From: an uncultured Clostridia bacterium
Lineage (GTDB): Bacteria; Bacillota; Clostridia; Oscillospirales; Acutalibacteraceae
NCBI GenBank assembly: GCA_944383955.1
Contig: CALWRP010000096.1
Span: forward strand, 1 to 49,478
Direction: 5' to 3'
Length of the DNA stretch: 49,478 bases
Position 1 is the first letter of the stretch. Every line of letters starts with the position of its first letter. The notes beneath the pieces were generated by a model. It made no database searches, was not told the DNA's origin, and was given only the letters and a program-made list of their open reading frames with translations. Made by a program: the position numbers and the translations under genes. Positions 17,519 to 26,224 of this stretch are shown here, one piece after another.

Positions 17519-18451
17519 ATGGAGCCGCCGCTCGATCTCATCTCTGTTTTGGCTCGCTGGGGCCTGGAAAACGAACCGGTGCAGCCCGTCCCGGATCCGG
17601 CGGGAATTGCGAGGGAGACAAACGTCTGGTTTGTCGGCGATCGCTTTGTCCTCAAGCGCTCGGAAGACGGGGAGAAGCTGCGTCGCTCCTTTACCCTTGC
17701 ACGCCTGCTGGAGGCACAGGGAATTGAGGCGGCGCTGGCCGTCCCGGCCGGGGACGGCTCGGAGCTGCTGTGCGACGGCGAGTGGGTTTACTGCGTCATG
17801 AAGCGGCTGCGCGGCTCGCATCTGCGCTCGCGGGAGCTGTACGGGCCGGGCGGAGAGGAGCAGGCGGAGCGTCTCGGCGAGGCCATCGGCAGGCTCTCGC
17901 TCGCGCTGCGCGCCTTTGACGCCCCGGTGGCAAAAAACGATCTGTTTGCCACCGTTACCGGCTGGGCGCTGCCCCGTGTCCGCGAGCTTCTGGACCTCCC
18001 GGATTCGTTCTGCACAGCCTACACAGAGCGCTTTGCGCGTCTGAACCCGCTTCTGCCGCGCCAGCTGATCCACCGCGACCCCAATCCCGGCAACATCCTG
18101 TTCACCGAAAAAAGCTGCGCCTTCTTCGATTTCGATCTCTGCGAGGAAAACATCCGCCTGTTTGATCCGGTCTACGCGGCGGGGAGCATTCTCAGCGAAA
18201 CCTTCGACGAGGAGAAGACGCACGAGCTCGCGCGCTGGCTGCCTCTGCTGCGCGCCGTTCTTCGCGGCTACGACACGGCGGCCCCTCTCACGCCGGAGGA
18301 GAAGGCGGCCGTGCCCTGCGTCATGCTCGGCATTGAGTGCGTCTTCGTCGCCTGGTGCGCCGATCAGCCCTCCCTGCGCCCGCTGTTTGAGGCCAGCGCC
18401 TCCATGCTCCGCATGTTCCGAGAGAAGCTTTGGGAGTGGGAGGAAGCATAG
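17519..18451 (+). CDS. APH-family phosphotransferase
   Basis: A 310-residue kinase-like protein of the aminoglycoside/choline phosphotransferase family. The Brenner-type catalytic loop is LIHRDPNPGNILF and the metal-binding DFD is in CAFFDFDLCEENIRLFD. The N-lobe (DRFVLKRSEDGEKLRRS) supplies the ATP-contacting lysine. Resistance kinases, homoserine kinase-like enzymes and choline kinases all share this fold, so the substrate is open; a housekeeping small-molecule kinase is more likely than drug resistance given the ordinary codon use. ATG 17519 has AAAGGAGG six bases upstream; the frame continues 56 codons upstream without a ribosome site. Confidence 0.82.
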   Translation: MEPPLDLISVLARWGLENEPVQPVPDPAGIARETNVWFVGDRFVLKRSEDGEKLRRSFTLARLLEAQGIEAALAVPAGDGSELLCDGEWVYCVMKRLRGSHLRSRELYGPGGEEQAERLGEAIGRLSLALRAFDAPVAKNDLFATVTGWALPRVRELLDLPDSFCTAYTERFARLNPLLPRQLIHRDPNPGNILFTEKSCAFFDFDLCEENIRLFDPVYAAGSILSETFDEEKTHELARWLPLLRAVLRGYDTAAPLTPEEKAAVPCVMLGIECVFVAWCADQPSLRPLFEASASMLRMFREKLWEWEEA

Positions 18452-18535
18452 GATTTTTCTCTGCCTTTTCCTCTCCATACAACGTTTTTTTGAATATTCA
18501 CCCTCGATTCCGCTTTTTCTTCAAAAAAACACCTG

Positions 18536-18564
18536 TTTACACCGCCTCCAATTTTCTATATAAT
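18536..18564 (+). promoter_or_regulatory. Promoter of the arabinofuranosidase gene
   Basis: TTTACA (18536-18541) and a perfect TATAAT (18559-18564) are 17 bases apart. They sit in an AT-rich stretch, with about 50 bases of leader before the ATG. Confidence 0.85.
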
Positions 18565-18620
18565 GGATCATGAAAATACAAAAGCAGCGCTGCCCCGTTT
18601 CCGGGGCAAAAGGAGGAGTT

Positions 18621-20591
18621 ATGCAGCTTTATCTTTCCGACAAAAAAGGTGTTCCGGTTCAGGAGGGGATGATCGGCCTCTTCTTTGAGGACATCAACTA
18701 TGCGGCGGACGGCGGCCTCTACGCCGAGATGATCGAGAACCGCTCGTTCGAGTTCCAGGACTGCTACGGCACCGTCGGAGACTACTACACGAAGCTCGAC
18801 TGCGGCTACGGCTGGAGCGCCACGCAGGACTGCGGCGAGGGCCGCATGGAGTATGTGACCGGCAGCCCCGTCGACCGCGCGAACCCGCATTACCTGCGCT
18901 TCACGGCTGACTACGCCGGGCAGGGCTTTGCCAACAAGGCATACGACGGCGTCCGCCTCGAGAAGGGCAAGGGCTACCGCGCGGTGTTCTATGCCCGCTG
19001 CGCGGCCTACGCGGGAGACCTGAAGGTCGCCGTCGTGAAGGACCGCGTGGAGTACGCCGCGGCTATGGTGACCTGCGAGCACGCCCCCGAGGGCTGCTGG
19101 CAGAAGTGGATCCGCTACGAGGCCGTTCTCACCGCGCAGGACGACGTGCGCGGCGCGCAGTTCGTCATTTCCCTGACGGCTCCCGGCGTGGTGGAGTTCG
19201 ACTTTATCTCCCTCATGCCGCAGGACGCGGTGGCGGGCGTCTTCCGCAAGGACCTCTTCGAGCTCCTCAAGGGGCTCCATCCCGGCTTCCTGCGCTTCCC
19301 CGGCGGCTGTATCATCGAGGGCAACACGCTCGAGAACCGCTACCGCTGGAAGGAGAGCGTCGGCCGCCCCGAGGGCAGAAAGAGCAATTTCAACCGCTGG
19401 GCCGTGCACGAGACGAAGCCGGAGAACGGCTTCCACACCTGCTATTCGCACTATAACCAGACCCTCGGCCTCGGCTACTACGAGTATTTCCTCCTCTGCG
19501 AGATGATTGGCGCGAAGCCTCTGCCGGTGCTGAATGTCGGCCTTGCCTGCCAGTATCAGTCCTATGAGCTGGTGGAGATGGACGATCCGGCCTTCGGCGA
19601 GTTCATTCAGGACGCCCTCGATCTCGTGGAGTTCGCCAACGGCTCCCCGGAAACCAAGTGGGGCGCTCTGCGCGCGCAGATGGGCCATCCCGCCCCCTTC
19701 GGCATGACGATGATGGGCATCGGCAATGAGCAGTGGCAGACCGACAAGATCGATTTCTTCTCCCGCTACGAGGCGTTCGAGAAAGCGATCCATGAGAAGT
19801 ATCCCGAGATGAAGCTGATCGGCTCCGCCGGTCCGGATATCACCTCCGAGCGCTACGAGGCCGCCTGGGCCTTCTATAAGGAGGCTGCGCCGAAGAAGGA
19901 GAATTTTGTCTACGCCGTGGACGAGCACTACTATGTCAAGCCCGAGTGGTTCTACGCCCACACCGATTTCTATGACGAGTACCCGCGCGACGTGAAGGTT
20001 TTCTCCGGCGAATACGCGGCCCATCCCGTCAACGGCATGAACCGCCCGGACGCCAATACCCTCGGCGGCGCGATTGCCGAGGCGGCCTTCCTCACCGGCG
20101 TGGAGCGCAACGCCGACGTTGTCGTGCTCGCCTCCTACGCTCCGCTCTTTGCCCGCGTGGGCTATGCCCAGTGGTCGCCGGACATGATCTGGTTTGACGA
20201 TACCCGCGCCTACGGCACGCCGAGCTACTATGTGCAGAAGCTGTACGGCGAGAACCTCGGCTCCGTGACGCTGGCTATGGACGGCCAGGAGAAGGCCCTG
20301 CGCGCCGAGGAGGTCTACGCCAACGCCTCCCTCGACGAAAAATCCGGGGAGATTATCCTCAAGGTGGTCAACCACAACGCGCAGGAGAAGGAGCTCGCCC
20401 TCACCCTCGCCGATTCCTGGAAGGTCTGCGGCCCGGTGAAGCTGCACGTTCTCTCCGGCGACGAGGAGGCCTACAACTGCATCACCGCCCCCGATACGGT
20501 CACGCCCCGCACGGAGGAGCTCGCGTTTGACGGCAGGCTCGTCCTCCCGGCCTACAGCTTTGTCGTGGCGCGCATCCCGGTGCAGAAGTAA
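18621..20591 (+). CDS. GH51 alpha-L-arabinofuranosidase
   Basis: A 656-residue glycoside hydrolase that removes arabinofuranosyl branches from arabinoxylan or arabinan. An N-terminal jelly-roll/CBM-like region (IGLFFEDINYAADGGLYAEMIENRSFE) precedes the TIM barrel. The acid/base is Glu370 in IGNEQW and the probable nucleophile Glu464 in FSGEYAAH; FPGGCIIEGN is the barrel signature. No signal peptide is visible, so it probably acts in the cytoplasm on imported oligosaccharides. The ATG at 18621 has AAAGGAGGAGTT directly upstream, and the frame's upstream extension crosses the promoter leader. The gene is monocistronic, with a promoter before and a terminator after. No transporter for the substrate is in the window. 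Confidence 0.93.
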   Translation: MQLYLSDKKGVPVQEGMIGLFFEDINYAADGGLYAEMIENRSFEFQDCYGTVGDYYTKLDCGYGWSATQDCGEGRMEYVTGSPVDRANPHYLRFTADYAGQGFANKAYDGVRLEKGKGYRAVFYARCAAYAGDLKVAVVKDRVEYAAAMVTCEHAPEGCWQKWIRYEAVLTAQDDVRGAQFVISLTAPGVVEFDFISLMPQDAVAGVFRKDLFELLKGLHPGFLRFPGGCIIEGNTLENRYRWKESVGRPEGRKSNFNRWAVHETKPENGFHTCYSHYNQTLGLGYYEYFLLCEMIGAKPLPVLNVGLACQYQSYELVEMDDPAFGEFIQDALDLVEFANGSPETKWGALRAQMGHPAPFGMTMMGIGNEQWQTDKIDFFSRYEAFEKAIHEKYPEMKLIGSAGPDITSERYEAAWAFYKEAAPKKENFVYAVDEHYYVKPEWFYAHTDFYDEYPRDVKVFSGEYAAHPVNGMNRPDANTLGGAIAEAAFLTGVERNADVVVLASYAPLFARVGYAQWSPDMIWFDDTRAYGTPSYYVQKLYGENLGSVTLAMDGQEKALRAEEVYANASLDEKSGEIILKVVNHNAQEKELALTLADSWKVCGPVKLHVLSGDEEAYNCITAPDTVTPRTEELAFDGRLVLPAYSFVVARIPVQK

Positions 20592-20658
20592 CTCACAAAC
20601 AAAGGGGAGAGGCCCTGCGCGGAACCGGAAACGCGGCCGCGCCACCCCCCAAAAAATC

Positions 20659-20704
20659 AGCCGCCGGAGCGGTCCCAAAACGGGAGCCGCTCCGGCGGCT
20701 TTTT
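20659..20704 (+). terminator. Terminator of the GH51 gene
   Basis: A 14-bp perfect stem AGCCGCCGGAGCGG / CCGCTCCGGCGGCT followed by TTTT. Confidence 0.93.
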
Positions 20705-20792
20705 GCGCGCCGGGTTCCGGAGCCGCCGCATGTTCGCGGAGGCGGAGCTCTTCGGAATACGGCTCAGACGGGGAAGAGGATACAAAACAAAG

Positions 20793-20818
20793 CGCCGGCC
20801 CCCCAGGGAGCCGGCGCC
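20793..20818 (-). terminator. Terminator of the perR-rubrerythrin unit
   Basis: An 8-bp stem GCGCCGGC / GCCGGCGC with a 10-base loop lies 44 bases after the rubrerythrin stop. On the minus strand it is followed by TTTGTTTTG. Confidence 0.75.
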
Positions 20819-20862
20819 GCAGCAATTTACAGTATGTTGGAAAGAAATGTCGGAGCGGTCAA

Positions 20863-21408
20863 TCAGGCGCCGAAGTATCTCTTCAGCAGGCCGGCGAACG
20901 CCTTGCCGTGGCGGGCCTCGTCGCGGGCCATCTCGTGCACGGTGTCATGGATGGCGTCGAGGTTGGCAGCCTTGGCGCGCTTGGCCAGGTCGAACTTGCC
21001 GGCGGTCGCGCCGTTCTCGGCCTCAACGCGCATCTCGAGGTTCTTCTTGGTGGAATCGGTCACGACCTCGCCGAGGAGCTCGGCGAACTTCGCGGCATGC
21101 TCTGCCTCCTCATAGGCGGCCTTCTCCCAGTACAGGCCGATCTCCGGATAGCCCTCGCGGTGAGCAACGCGGGCCATGGCCAGATACATGCCGACCTCGG
21201 TGCACTCGCCGTTGAAGTTGGCGCGCAGGTCGTTCATGATGTCCTCGGAAGAGCCCTGCGCCACGCCGACAACATGCTCGGCAGCCCAGCTCATCTCACC
21301 GGCCTGCTCCACGAACTTCTCCTTCGGAGCCTTGCACTGGGGGCAGAACTCGGGGGCCTCATCGCCGGTGAACACATAACCGCAGACAGAGCAAACAAAC
21401 TTTTTCAT
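20863..21408 (-). CDS. Reverse rubrerythrin
   Basis: A 181-residue non-haem iron protein that reduces hydrogen peroxide (and oxygen) with NADH-derived electrons. The rubredoxin domain is N-terminal (CSVCG at residues 6-10 and CPQC at about 22-25), and the ferritin-like di-iron domain follows (about 40-180, with the EEAEHA and EMARDEARH helices supplying ligands). Because the order is reversed relative to classical rubrerythrin, this is the reverse rubrerythrin type known from Clostridium. It lies 67 bases downstream of a PerR-like gene on the same strand, which fits peroxide-controlled expression. Confidence 0.95.
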   Translation of the reverse strand: MKKFVCSVCGYVFTGDEAPEFCPQCKAPKEKFVEQAGEMSWAAEHVVGVAQGSSEDIMNDLRANFNGECTEVGMYLAMARVAHREGYPEIGLYWEKAAYEEAEHAAKFAELLGEVVTDSTKKNLEMRVEAENGATAGKFDLAKRAKAANLDAIHDTVHEMARDEARHGKAFAGLLKRYFGA

Positions 21409-21475
21409 CGTAGCATTTCCTCCATAATTTTAAAATTTTGATTGATATGGGTCTTCAGCTGAAGCTTGCAGGTTT

Positions 21476-21880
21476 TCAGCCGACCTTTTCGCTTTTCTTG
21501 CGGCAGGAAGCGCACGTGCCGCGGAAGACGATGTCGCACCGCTCAGCGGAAACGCCGTAGCGCCGGGAAACCTCAGAACAGACGTCCGTGCGGGGCCCGC
21601 CCTCGATATCCAGCACGCTGCCGCATTTATCGCAGACAAAATGCGAGTGCGGGTTCGTCGCGCCGTCGAAGCGCTCCTGTCCGTTTACCGTGCCGACGCT
21701 GACGATCACGCCGTCGCTTTTAAACTGCGCCAGGTTTCGGTAAACCGTGCCGAGACTCAGATCCGGGTACGAGGGCTTGAGCTCGTGGTAGACCCACTCG
21801 GCCGAGGGATGAAGCTTTGTGCCGCGAACCGCGTTTAAAATGGCTTCCCTCTTGCGGCTGTAATTTTGCCTTCGTTCCAT
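21476..21880 (-). CDS. perR: Fur-family regulator, PerR-like
   Basis: A 134-residue Fur-family regulator. The winged helix includes LSLGTVYRNLAQFKSDGVI; the dimerisation domain has FDGATNPHSHFVCDKCG and a second cysteine pair CASC, forming the structural zinc site. The histidines of HSHF and the upstream HPSAEWVY are candidate ligands for the regulatory iron or manganese. The neighbour is a rubrerythrin, so PerR-type peroxide sensing is more likely than Fur iron control, but the two cannot be separated by sequence alone. ATG 21880 was chosen over the adjacent GTG 21883. Its promoter region carries tandem GAACTGTTC boxes. Confidence 0.88.
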   Translation of the reverse strand: MERRQNYSRKREAILNAVRGTKLHPSAEWVYHELKPSYPDLSLGTVYRNLAQFKSDGVIVSVGTVNGQERFDGATNPHSHFVCDKCGSVLDIEGGPRTDVCSEVSRRYGVSAERCDIVFRGTCASCRKKSEKVG

Positions 21881-21910
21881 CACTCACCTCTCAGCTTTCT
21901 CATACTCAGG

Positions 21911-22007
21911 TAAGAACTGTTCGGTAATAATAGGAACTGTTCTTAACTTGGCTTTATCATAGCACACGGATCCGGCCTTGTCAAGAGAAAAATAAAAATA
22001 ATTATCA
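21911..22007 (-). promoter_or_regulatory. perR promoter with Fur-family-like operators
   Basis: On the minus strand, TTGACA (21979-21984) and TATGAT (21956-21961) are 17 bases apart. Downstream is a 35-bp inverted repeat, TAAGAACTGTTC, 11 bases, GAACTGTTCTTA (21911-21945); each arm holds the near-palindrome GAACTGTTC, with centres 20 bp apart. Upstream of the -35 is an AT-rich site reading TGATAAT-T-ATTTTTA (21993-22007), which matches a 7-1-7 Fur-box pattern at 12 of 14 positions. Autoregulation is likely. Confidence 0.75.
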
Positions 22008-22057
22008 ATTTTATTTCTGGAAGTCTGAGGCAGCAAAAACGGGCGGGAGACAAGGCT

Positions 22058-22085
22058 TTGCATTCGCGCAAGACTATGCTATAAT
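22058..22085 (+). promoter_or_regulatory. Promoter of the flavoprotein pair
   Basis: TTGCAT (22058-22063) and TATAAT (22080-22085) are 16 bases apart, divergent from the perR promoter. The leader is about 120 bases. Confidence 0.75.
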
Positions 22086-22212
22086 CTAAAGGAATCCCGC
22101 CGGGCGAAGGCCGCGGGATGGACGAAGCTGGTCCCGGCTGCCGCTATCGGCTATTATATTATAGATGTAAGACGCGGGACGGCAAAGACGGAGCTGGAAA
22201 GGGGGAGGTCCT

Positions 22213-23475
22213 ATGACAGAGCGCTGGTATGAAATCGCGGTGGTGGGCGCGGGCGCGTCCGGTCTCGCGGCGGCGGGGGAGGCGGTGCAGGCCGGCAGCA
22301 CCATCGTGCTCGAGGCGGGCAAAAAGCCCGGGCGCAAGCTGCTTGCCACGGGAAACGGACGCTGCAACCTCGGCAACCGCGGCATTGACCCGCGGCGCTA
22401 TCACGGGGACACGGAGCGCGCCGCCCGTGTGCTCGAGCGCTTCCCCGCGGAGAAGCTGGAGCAGTTCTGGAGAAAAAACGGCCTGCTGTGCCGCGAGCTC
22501 GACGAGGGCAGGCTCTATCCCTACGGCCTGCAGGCCTCCTCCGTGCTCGAGTGCCTGCTGCGCCGCGTCCTCCAGCGGGGCGGCGAGCTGCGCTGCGAGT
22601 TTCCCGTGCAGAGCATCCGCCGGGAGCAGGGCCTCCTCACGCTCTCCGGCCCGGCGGGCCAGGTGCGGGCGAGGCGCGTGATCCTCGCCTGCGGCGGCAT
22701 GGCGTCGCCTCCCCTGGGCGGGAGCGACGCGGGCTACCGCCTGGCCGCCTCCCTCGGCCACCGCGTCACGCCCATTTTCCCCTCGCTGGTGCAGCTGACG
22801 GCGCCGCCCGCGCGCGCGAAGCCGCTCAAGGGAGCGCGCAGCCTGGCGGAGATCTCGCTCTGGGCCGGCGCGCACGGCGTGGCCTCCTCGCGCGGCGAGG
22901 TGCAGTTTACCGGCGAGGGCCTGTCCGGCATCTGCGTGTTCGAGATTTCCCGCGCCTACGGGGAGCTCAGCGCACAGGACAAGCGGCAGGCGGAGCTCTC
23001 CGTCTGCCTCATGCCGGAGTACGGCCCCGGCGATATCTTCGCCTTTCTGCGCACGGCGGCAGCCTCCCCGCTGCTCCCGGCGCAGGAGCTGCTCGACGGC
23101 ATGCTCAACCGGCTCGTCGCCCGCGAGGTGCTGCGCGCCGCGGTGCGCGAGCTGCCGCCGTATGCAAGGCAGCTCAAGCCGGCGCAGCTCTCGGCCATCG
23201 CGGCCCGCGTGCGCGATTTCCGCTTCCCCGTCACGGGGACGGCGGGCTGGGACGCGGCCCAGGTGACGGCGGGCGGCGTCCCGCTGGCGGAGCTCGACGT
23301 CTCTACGCTCGAGTCCCGCCGCTGCCCCGGCGTCTATCTGACGGGCGAGCTGCTCAATGTCGACGGCGACTGCGGAGGCTTCAATCTTCACTGGGCCTGG
23401 GCCACGGGCCTGCTCGCCGGGCGCAGCGCCGGAGCGGCGGCGAACCCGTCGGTCCGCTGGGATCACCGTCTGTAA
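22213..23475 (+). CDS. BaiN/HI0933-family flavoprotein
   Basis: A 420-residue FAD-dependent oxidoreductase. The dinucleotide-binding motif VVGAGASGLAAAGEAVQAG is at the N-terminus. The family block KKPGRKLLATGNGRCNLGN (about residues 37-55), SDAGYRLAASLGH and the C-terminal FAD closing motif GVYLTGELLNVDGDCGGFN are all present. The family is often annotated as an aminoacetone oxidase or BaiN, but the true substrate is unclear in most species. ATG 22213 is preceded by AAGGGGGAGG. It is the first of two flavoprotein genes separated by 21 bases. Confidence 0.92.
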   Translation: MTERWYEIAVVGAGASGLAAAGEAVQAGSTIVLEAGKKPGRKLLATGNGRCNLGNRGIDPRRYHGDTERAARVLERFPAEKLEQFWRKNGLLCRELDEGRLYPYGLQASSVLECLLRRVLQRGGELRCEFPVQSIRREQGLLTLSGPAGQVRARRVILACGGMASPPLGGSDAGYRLAASLGHRVTPIFPSLVQLTAPPARAKPLKGARSLAEISLWAGAHGVASSRGEVQFTGEGLSGICVFEISRAYGELSAQDKRQAELSVCLMPEYGPGDIFAFLRTAAASPLLPAQELLDGMLNRLVAREVLRAAVRELPPYARQLKPAQLSAIAARVRDFRFPVTGTAGWDAAQVTAGGVPLAELDVSTLESRRCPGVYLTGELLNVDGDCGGFNLHWAWATGLLAGRSAGAAANPSVRWDHRL

Positions 23476-23496
23476 ACGCAGGAGGAACTGGATTGC

Positions 23497-25080
23497 ATGA
23501 ATACCTATCGAATCGCGGAGCTTCCGCTTCCGCTTGACGCGCCCGCCGGCCAGCTGCGCCGCCTGGCCGCGCAGCGCCTGCGCGTTCCGCCGGAGCGCAT
23601 CGCCTCCCTCGAGCTCGCGCGCCGCTCGGTGGACGCGAGAAAAAAGAACGACGTTCATTTTATCTGCACGGTGGAGTGCGCCGTCGACGGCCCGCCGCTG
23701 CGCTCGCTGGGGCCGAAGGTTTCCCGCGCGGAGCCGTTTCGCTATGAGCTGCCCGCGGCGGCCGCGCTTACCCAGCGCCCCGTGGTGGTGGGAATGGGCC
23801 CGGCCGGCCTCTTCGCGGCCCTGATCCTGGCCCGTGCCGGGGCCAGGCCGATTGTCCTCGAGCGCGGCGCTCCCGTCGAGGAGCGCGCCGCCGCGGTGGA
23901 GCGCTTCTGGAGCACGGGCCTTCTCGACACGGGCACGAACGTGCAGTTCGGCGAGGGCGGAGCCGGCACCTTCTCAGACGGCAAGCTCAACACCGGCACC
24001 AAGGATCCCCGCGCCCGGCTGGTGCTGCAGGTTTTCGCCGAGGCCGGCGCGCCGCGGGAGATCCTCTGGGAGGCCAAGCCCCACATCGGCACCGACCGCC
24101 TCCCCGGCGCGGTGCGTGCCATTCGCGAGGAGATCCGCTCGCTCGGGGGCGAGGTTCGCTTTCACACGCGCGCGGACGACCTCCTCACGAGGAACGGCAG
24201 GCTTTCCGGCGTCGTCCTCGGGGATGGAGAGAGGCTTGAGTGCAGCCGCCTGATTCTCGCCGTCGGCCACAGCGCCCGCGATACCTTCCGCATGCTCGAC
24301 CGGCAGGGAATTGCCCTCGAGCAGAAGCCCTTCTCGCTCGGGGCGCGCATCGAGCATCTGCAAAGCGCCGTCGACCGGGCGCAGTACGGCCGCTTTGCCG
24401 GCCATCCGGCTCTTGGGGCGGCGGATTACAAATTGGCAGTCCATCTGCCGGGCGGCCGCGGCGTGTACACCTTCTGCATGTGTCCCGGCGTCGAGGTGGT
24501 GGCCGCGGCCAGCGAGGAGGGCCGTGTGGTGACGAACGGCATGAGCCGCCGCGCCCGCGACGGCGTCAACGCGAACGCCGCCCTGCTCGTCGGCGTCGGC
24601 CCGCAGGACTTCGGCGGCGAGCATCCGCTGGCGGGCATGCTGTGGCAGGAGCGGCTCGAGTCCCTCGCGTTTGAGGCGGGGGGCGGGGGCTACCGCGCCC
24701 CGGCCCAGCGGGTGGAGGATTTCCTGCAAAAGCGCCCGTCGCATTCCTTCGGAGAGGTCGTGCCGACCTACCGGCCCGGCGTCACGCCCGCCTCGCTCGA
24801 CAGCGTTCTCCCCTCGGAGGTGGCGGACGCCATGCGCCAGGGCCTTCCCCTGCTCGACGCGAGGCTGCGCGGCTTTGCCCACCCGGACGCCGTCCTCACC
24901 GGCGTCGAGACGAGAAGCTCCTCCCCGGTGCGCGTGCTGCGCGGGGAGAATCTGCAAAGCGTTTCCCTGTCCGGCCTTTATCCGTGCGGGGAGGGAGCCG
25001 GCTACGCGGGCGGCATCGTCTCCGCCGCCGTGGACGGGATCCGCTGCGCCGAGCGCGTGCTGCTCGACGGAAACGAGTAA
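23497..25080 (+). CDS. FAD-dependent dehydrogenase (COG2509 type)
   Basis: A 527-residue flavoprotein with an N-terminal accessory region of about 85 residues (LPLDAPAGQLRRLAAQRLRV). The FAD-binding motif VVVGMGPAGLFAALILARAG follows, then the family blocks QFGEGGAGTFSDGKLNTGT and GGRGVYTFCMCPGG-like (actual GGRGVYTFCMCPGVEV), and the C-terminal GLYPCGEGAGYAGGIVSAA. These place it in the uncharacterised FAD dehydrogenase family common in clostridia. It probably forms an operon with the preceding flavoprotein (AGGAGG 11 bases before the ATG). The reaction is not known. Confidence 0.9.
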   Translation: MNTYRIAELPLPLDAPAGQLRRLAAQRLRVPPERIASLELARRSVDARKKNDVHFICTVECAVDGPPLRSLGPKVSRAEPFRYELPAAAALTQRPVVVGMGPAGLFAALILARAGARPIVLERGAPVEERAAAVERFWSTGLLDTGTNVQFGEGGAGTFSDGKLNTGTKDPRARLVLQVFAEAGAPREILWEAKPHIGTDRLPGAVRAIREEIRSLGGEVRFHTRADDLLTRNGRLSGVVLGDGERLECSRLILAVGHSARDTFRMLDRQGIALEQKPFSLGARIEHLQSAVDRAQYGRFAGHPALGAADYKLAVHLPGGRGVYTFCMCPGVEVVAAASEEGRVVTNGMSRRARDGVNANAALLVGVGPQDFGGEHPLAGMLWQERLESLAFEAGGGGYRAPAQRVEDFLQKRPSHSFGEVVPTYRPGVTPASLDSVLPSEVADAMRQGLPLLDARLRGFAHPDAVLTGVETRSSSPVRVLRGENLQSVSLSGLYPCGEGAGYAGGIVSAAVDGIRCAERVLLDGNE

Positions 25081-25082
25081 AG

Positions 25083-25119
25083 GCGCCGCTGCGCCACCCG
25101 GAATGCTCCGGTGTTGCCA
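25083..25119 (+). repeat. Diverged terminal remnant related to the MITE
   Basis: GGCGCCGCTGCGCCACCCGG followed by AATGCTCCGGTGTTGCC resembles the complement of the left end of the 8157-8328 element (roughly 28 of 36 positions). It begins three bases after a stop codon. No second end is seen nearby. This may be an old, solo end. Confidence 0.45.
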
Positions 25120-25155
25120 AAAAAATGCCGCATCGCGGCGTTCAGGAGGATGAAT

Positions 25156-25353
25156 ATGGAAATTGTAGCAATTGTCTTCGGCGTGCTGATCATCGCGGTC
25201 GGCCTGTACTTTCTGCTGGCCCCCTACGAAAAGCTGGTGGAGAGCATGCCGAAAAAGAAATCCCGCCGCAATGTGCGCGTGCGGGGAGGCGTGATTCTGG
25301 CCTGCGGAGTGCTTCTGGTGATCCTGCAGGTTGCCATGATGCTGATGCAGTAA
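25156..25353 (+). CDS. Small two-segment membrane protein
   Basis: A 65-residue protein with two hydrophobic segments (about residues 2-20 and 44-63) joined by a strongly basic loop (ESMPKKKSRRNVRVRG), which predicts both ends outside and the loop in the cytoplasm. I do not recognise a family. An AGGAGG lies six bases before ATG 25156 (an in-frame ATG at 25150 overlaps it). It follows the flavoprotein operon by 75 bases and precedes a good terminator, so it may be the last gene of that transcript. Confidence 0.75.
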   Translation: MEIVAIVFGVLIIAVGLYFLLAPYEKLVESMPKKKSRRNVRVRGGVILACGVLLVILQVAMMLMQ

Positions 25354-25369
25354 CGCGCATCGAAGACCG

Positions 25370-25405
25370 GCAGCGTGCGTCCGTGGGGGGCGCACGCTGC
25401 TTTTT
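25370..25405 (+). terminator. Terminator after the small membrane protein
   Basis: A 10-bp stem GCAGCGTGCG / CGCACGCTGC followed by TTTTT. The 210 bases from here to the dCMP deaminase stop are GC-rich and show no gene. Confidence 0.92.
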
Positions 25406-25615
25406 GATAGCGGGGTTGTTTTGCACGGCGGGCACCGCACAATCGGAGTGTGGCTTCGCGTCTCTCCATGCGGCGCTTCCAACAATCCCCGGCTTCCGGG
25501 AGAGGACGAGGCCCGGAAAGAGGGCGGAGCGGAGACTCTGCGATACACAGAGCAGCGGCGGCGTCCGCGGCCCCTCTGAGGCCCATGCGCCGCCGCTTCG
25601 CTCTCTCCTGCTCGA

Positions 25616-26104
25616 TCAATACCCAAACAGCCCGTCCAGGCTCTCGTCGTGCTCCACCCAGTCGCGCACCTCCACCACGCGGTACTGCGTTTTCGTATCG
25701 CGGATCACCACGCGGGCGATTCCGGCGTTGATCACCATGCGCTTGCACATGGAGCAGGAGGAGGCGTTCTGCACATATTCTCCCGTGCGCGCGTCGCGGC
25801 CCACGAGGTAGAGCGTGGCCCCGAGCATTTCCTTGCGCGAGGCGCTGATGATGGCGTTGGCCTCCGCGTGCACGGAGCGGCAGACCTCATACCGCTCGCC
25901 GCGCGGGATGCCGAGCTTTTCGCGGATGCACACGCCGCCGTCGATGCAGTTGGCGCGGCCGCGCGGCGCGCCGTTGTAGCCGGTGGAGACGATCTCGTCG
26001 TTGCAGACGATGATGGCTCCGTAGTTGCGGCGCAGGCAGGTCCCGCGCTCGAGCACGGTTTCCGCGATATCGAGATAATAATTTTCCTTGTCGGTGCGTA
26101 CCAT
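25616..26104 (-). CDS. dCMP deaminase (ComEB-type)
   Basis: A 162-residue zinc-dependent deaminase that converts dCMP to dUMP for thymidylate synthesis. The zinc and proton-shuttle motif is SVHAEANAI (His and Glu near residue 79), and the two zinc cysteines lie in SSCSMCKRMVINAGI; STGYNGAPRG is the nucleotide-contacting loop. The canonical PCxxC is SCSMC here, as in several clostridial homologues. ATG 26104 was chosen over an upstream in-frame ATG because the 22 extra residues lack similarity and cross a promoter-like region. It is divergent from ksgA. Confidence 0.92.
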   Translation of the reverse strand: MVRTDKENYYLDIAETVLERGTCLRRNYGAIIVCNDEIVSTGYNGAPRGRANCIDGGVCIREKLGIPRGERYEVCRSVHAEANAIISASRKEMLGATLYLVGRDARTGEYVQNASSCSMCKRMVINAGIARVVIRDTKTQYRVVEVRDWVEHDESLDGLFGY

Positions 26105-26195
26105 ACTGTTTTCCCCACTTCCGTTTTGAGCTGATATCTTCATCATACGGAATTTGCGCGCCGGAATCAAGAGCGCGGCGCGAAAAAAGAAAAGG

Positions 26196-26224
26196 TTTGT
26201 ATTCCCCGCCCGCTATGCTATAAT
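26196..26224 (+). promoter_or_regulatory. Promoter of the ksgA operon
   Basis: TTTGTA (26196-26201) and TATAAT (26219-26224) are 17 bases apart. A GC-rich leader of about 155 bases follows, with no obvious riboswitch. Confidence 0.75.

Noticed and set aside
18537-20825. A 762-codon minus-strand frame opposite the GH51 gene
   Set aside because: It runs through the GH51 promoter and terminator and has no recognisable domain.
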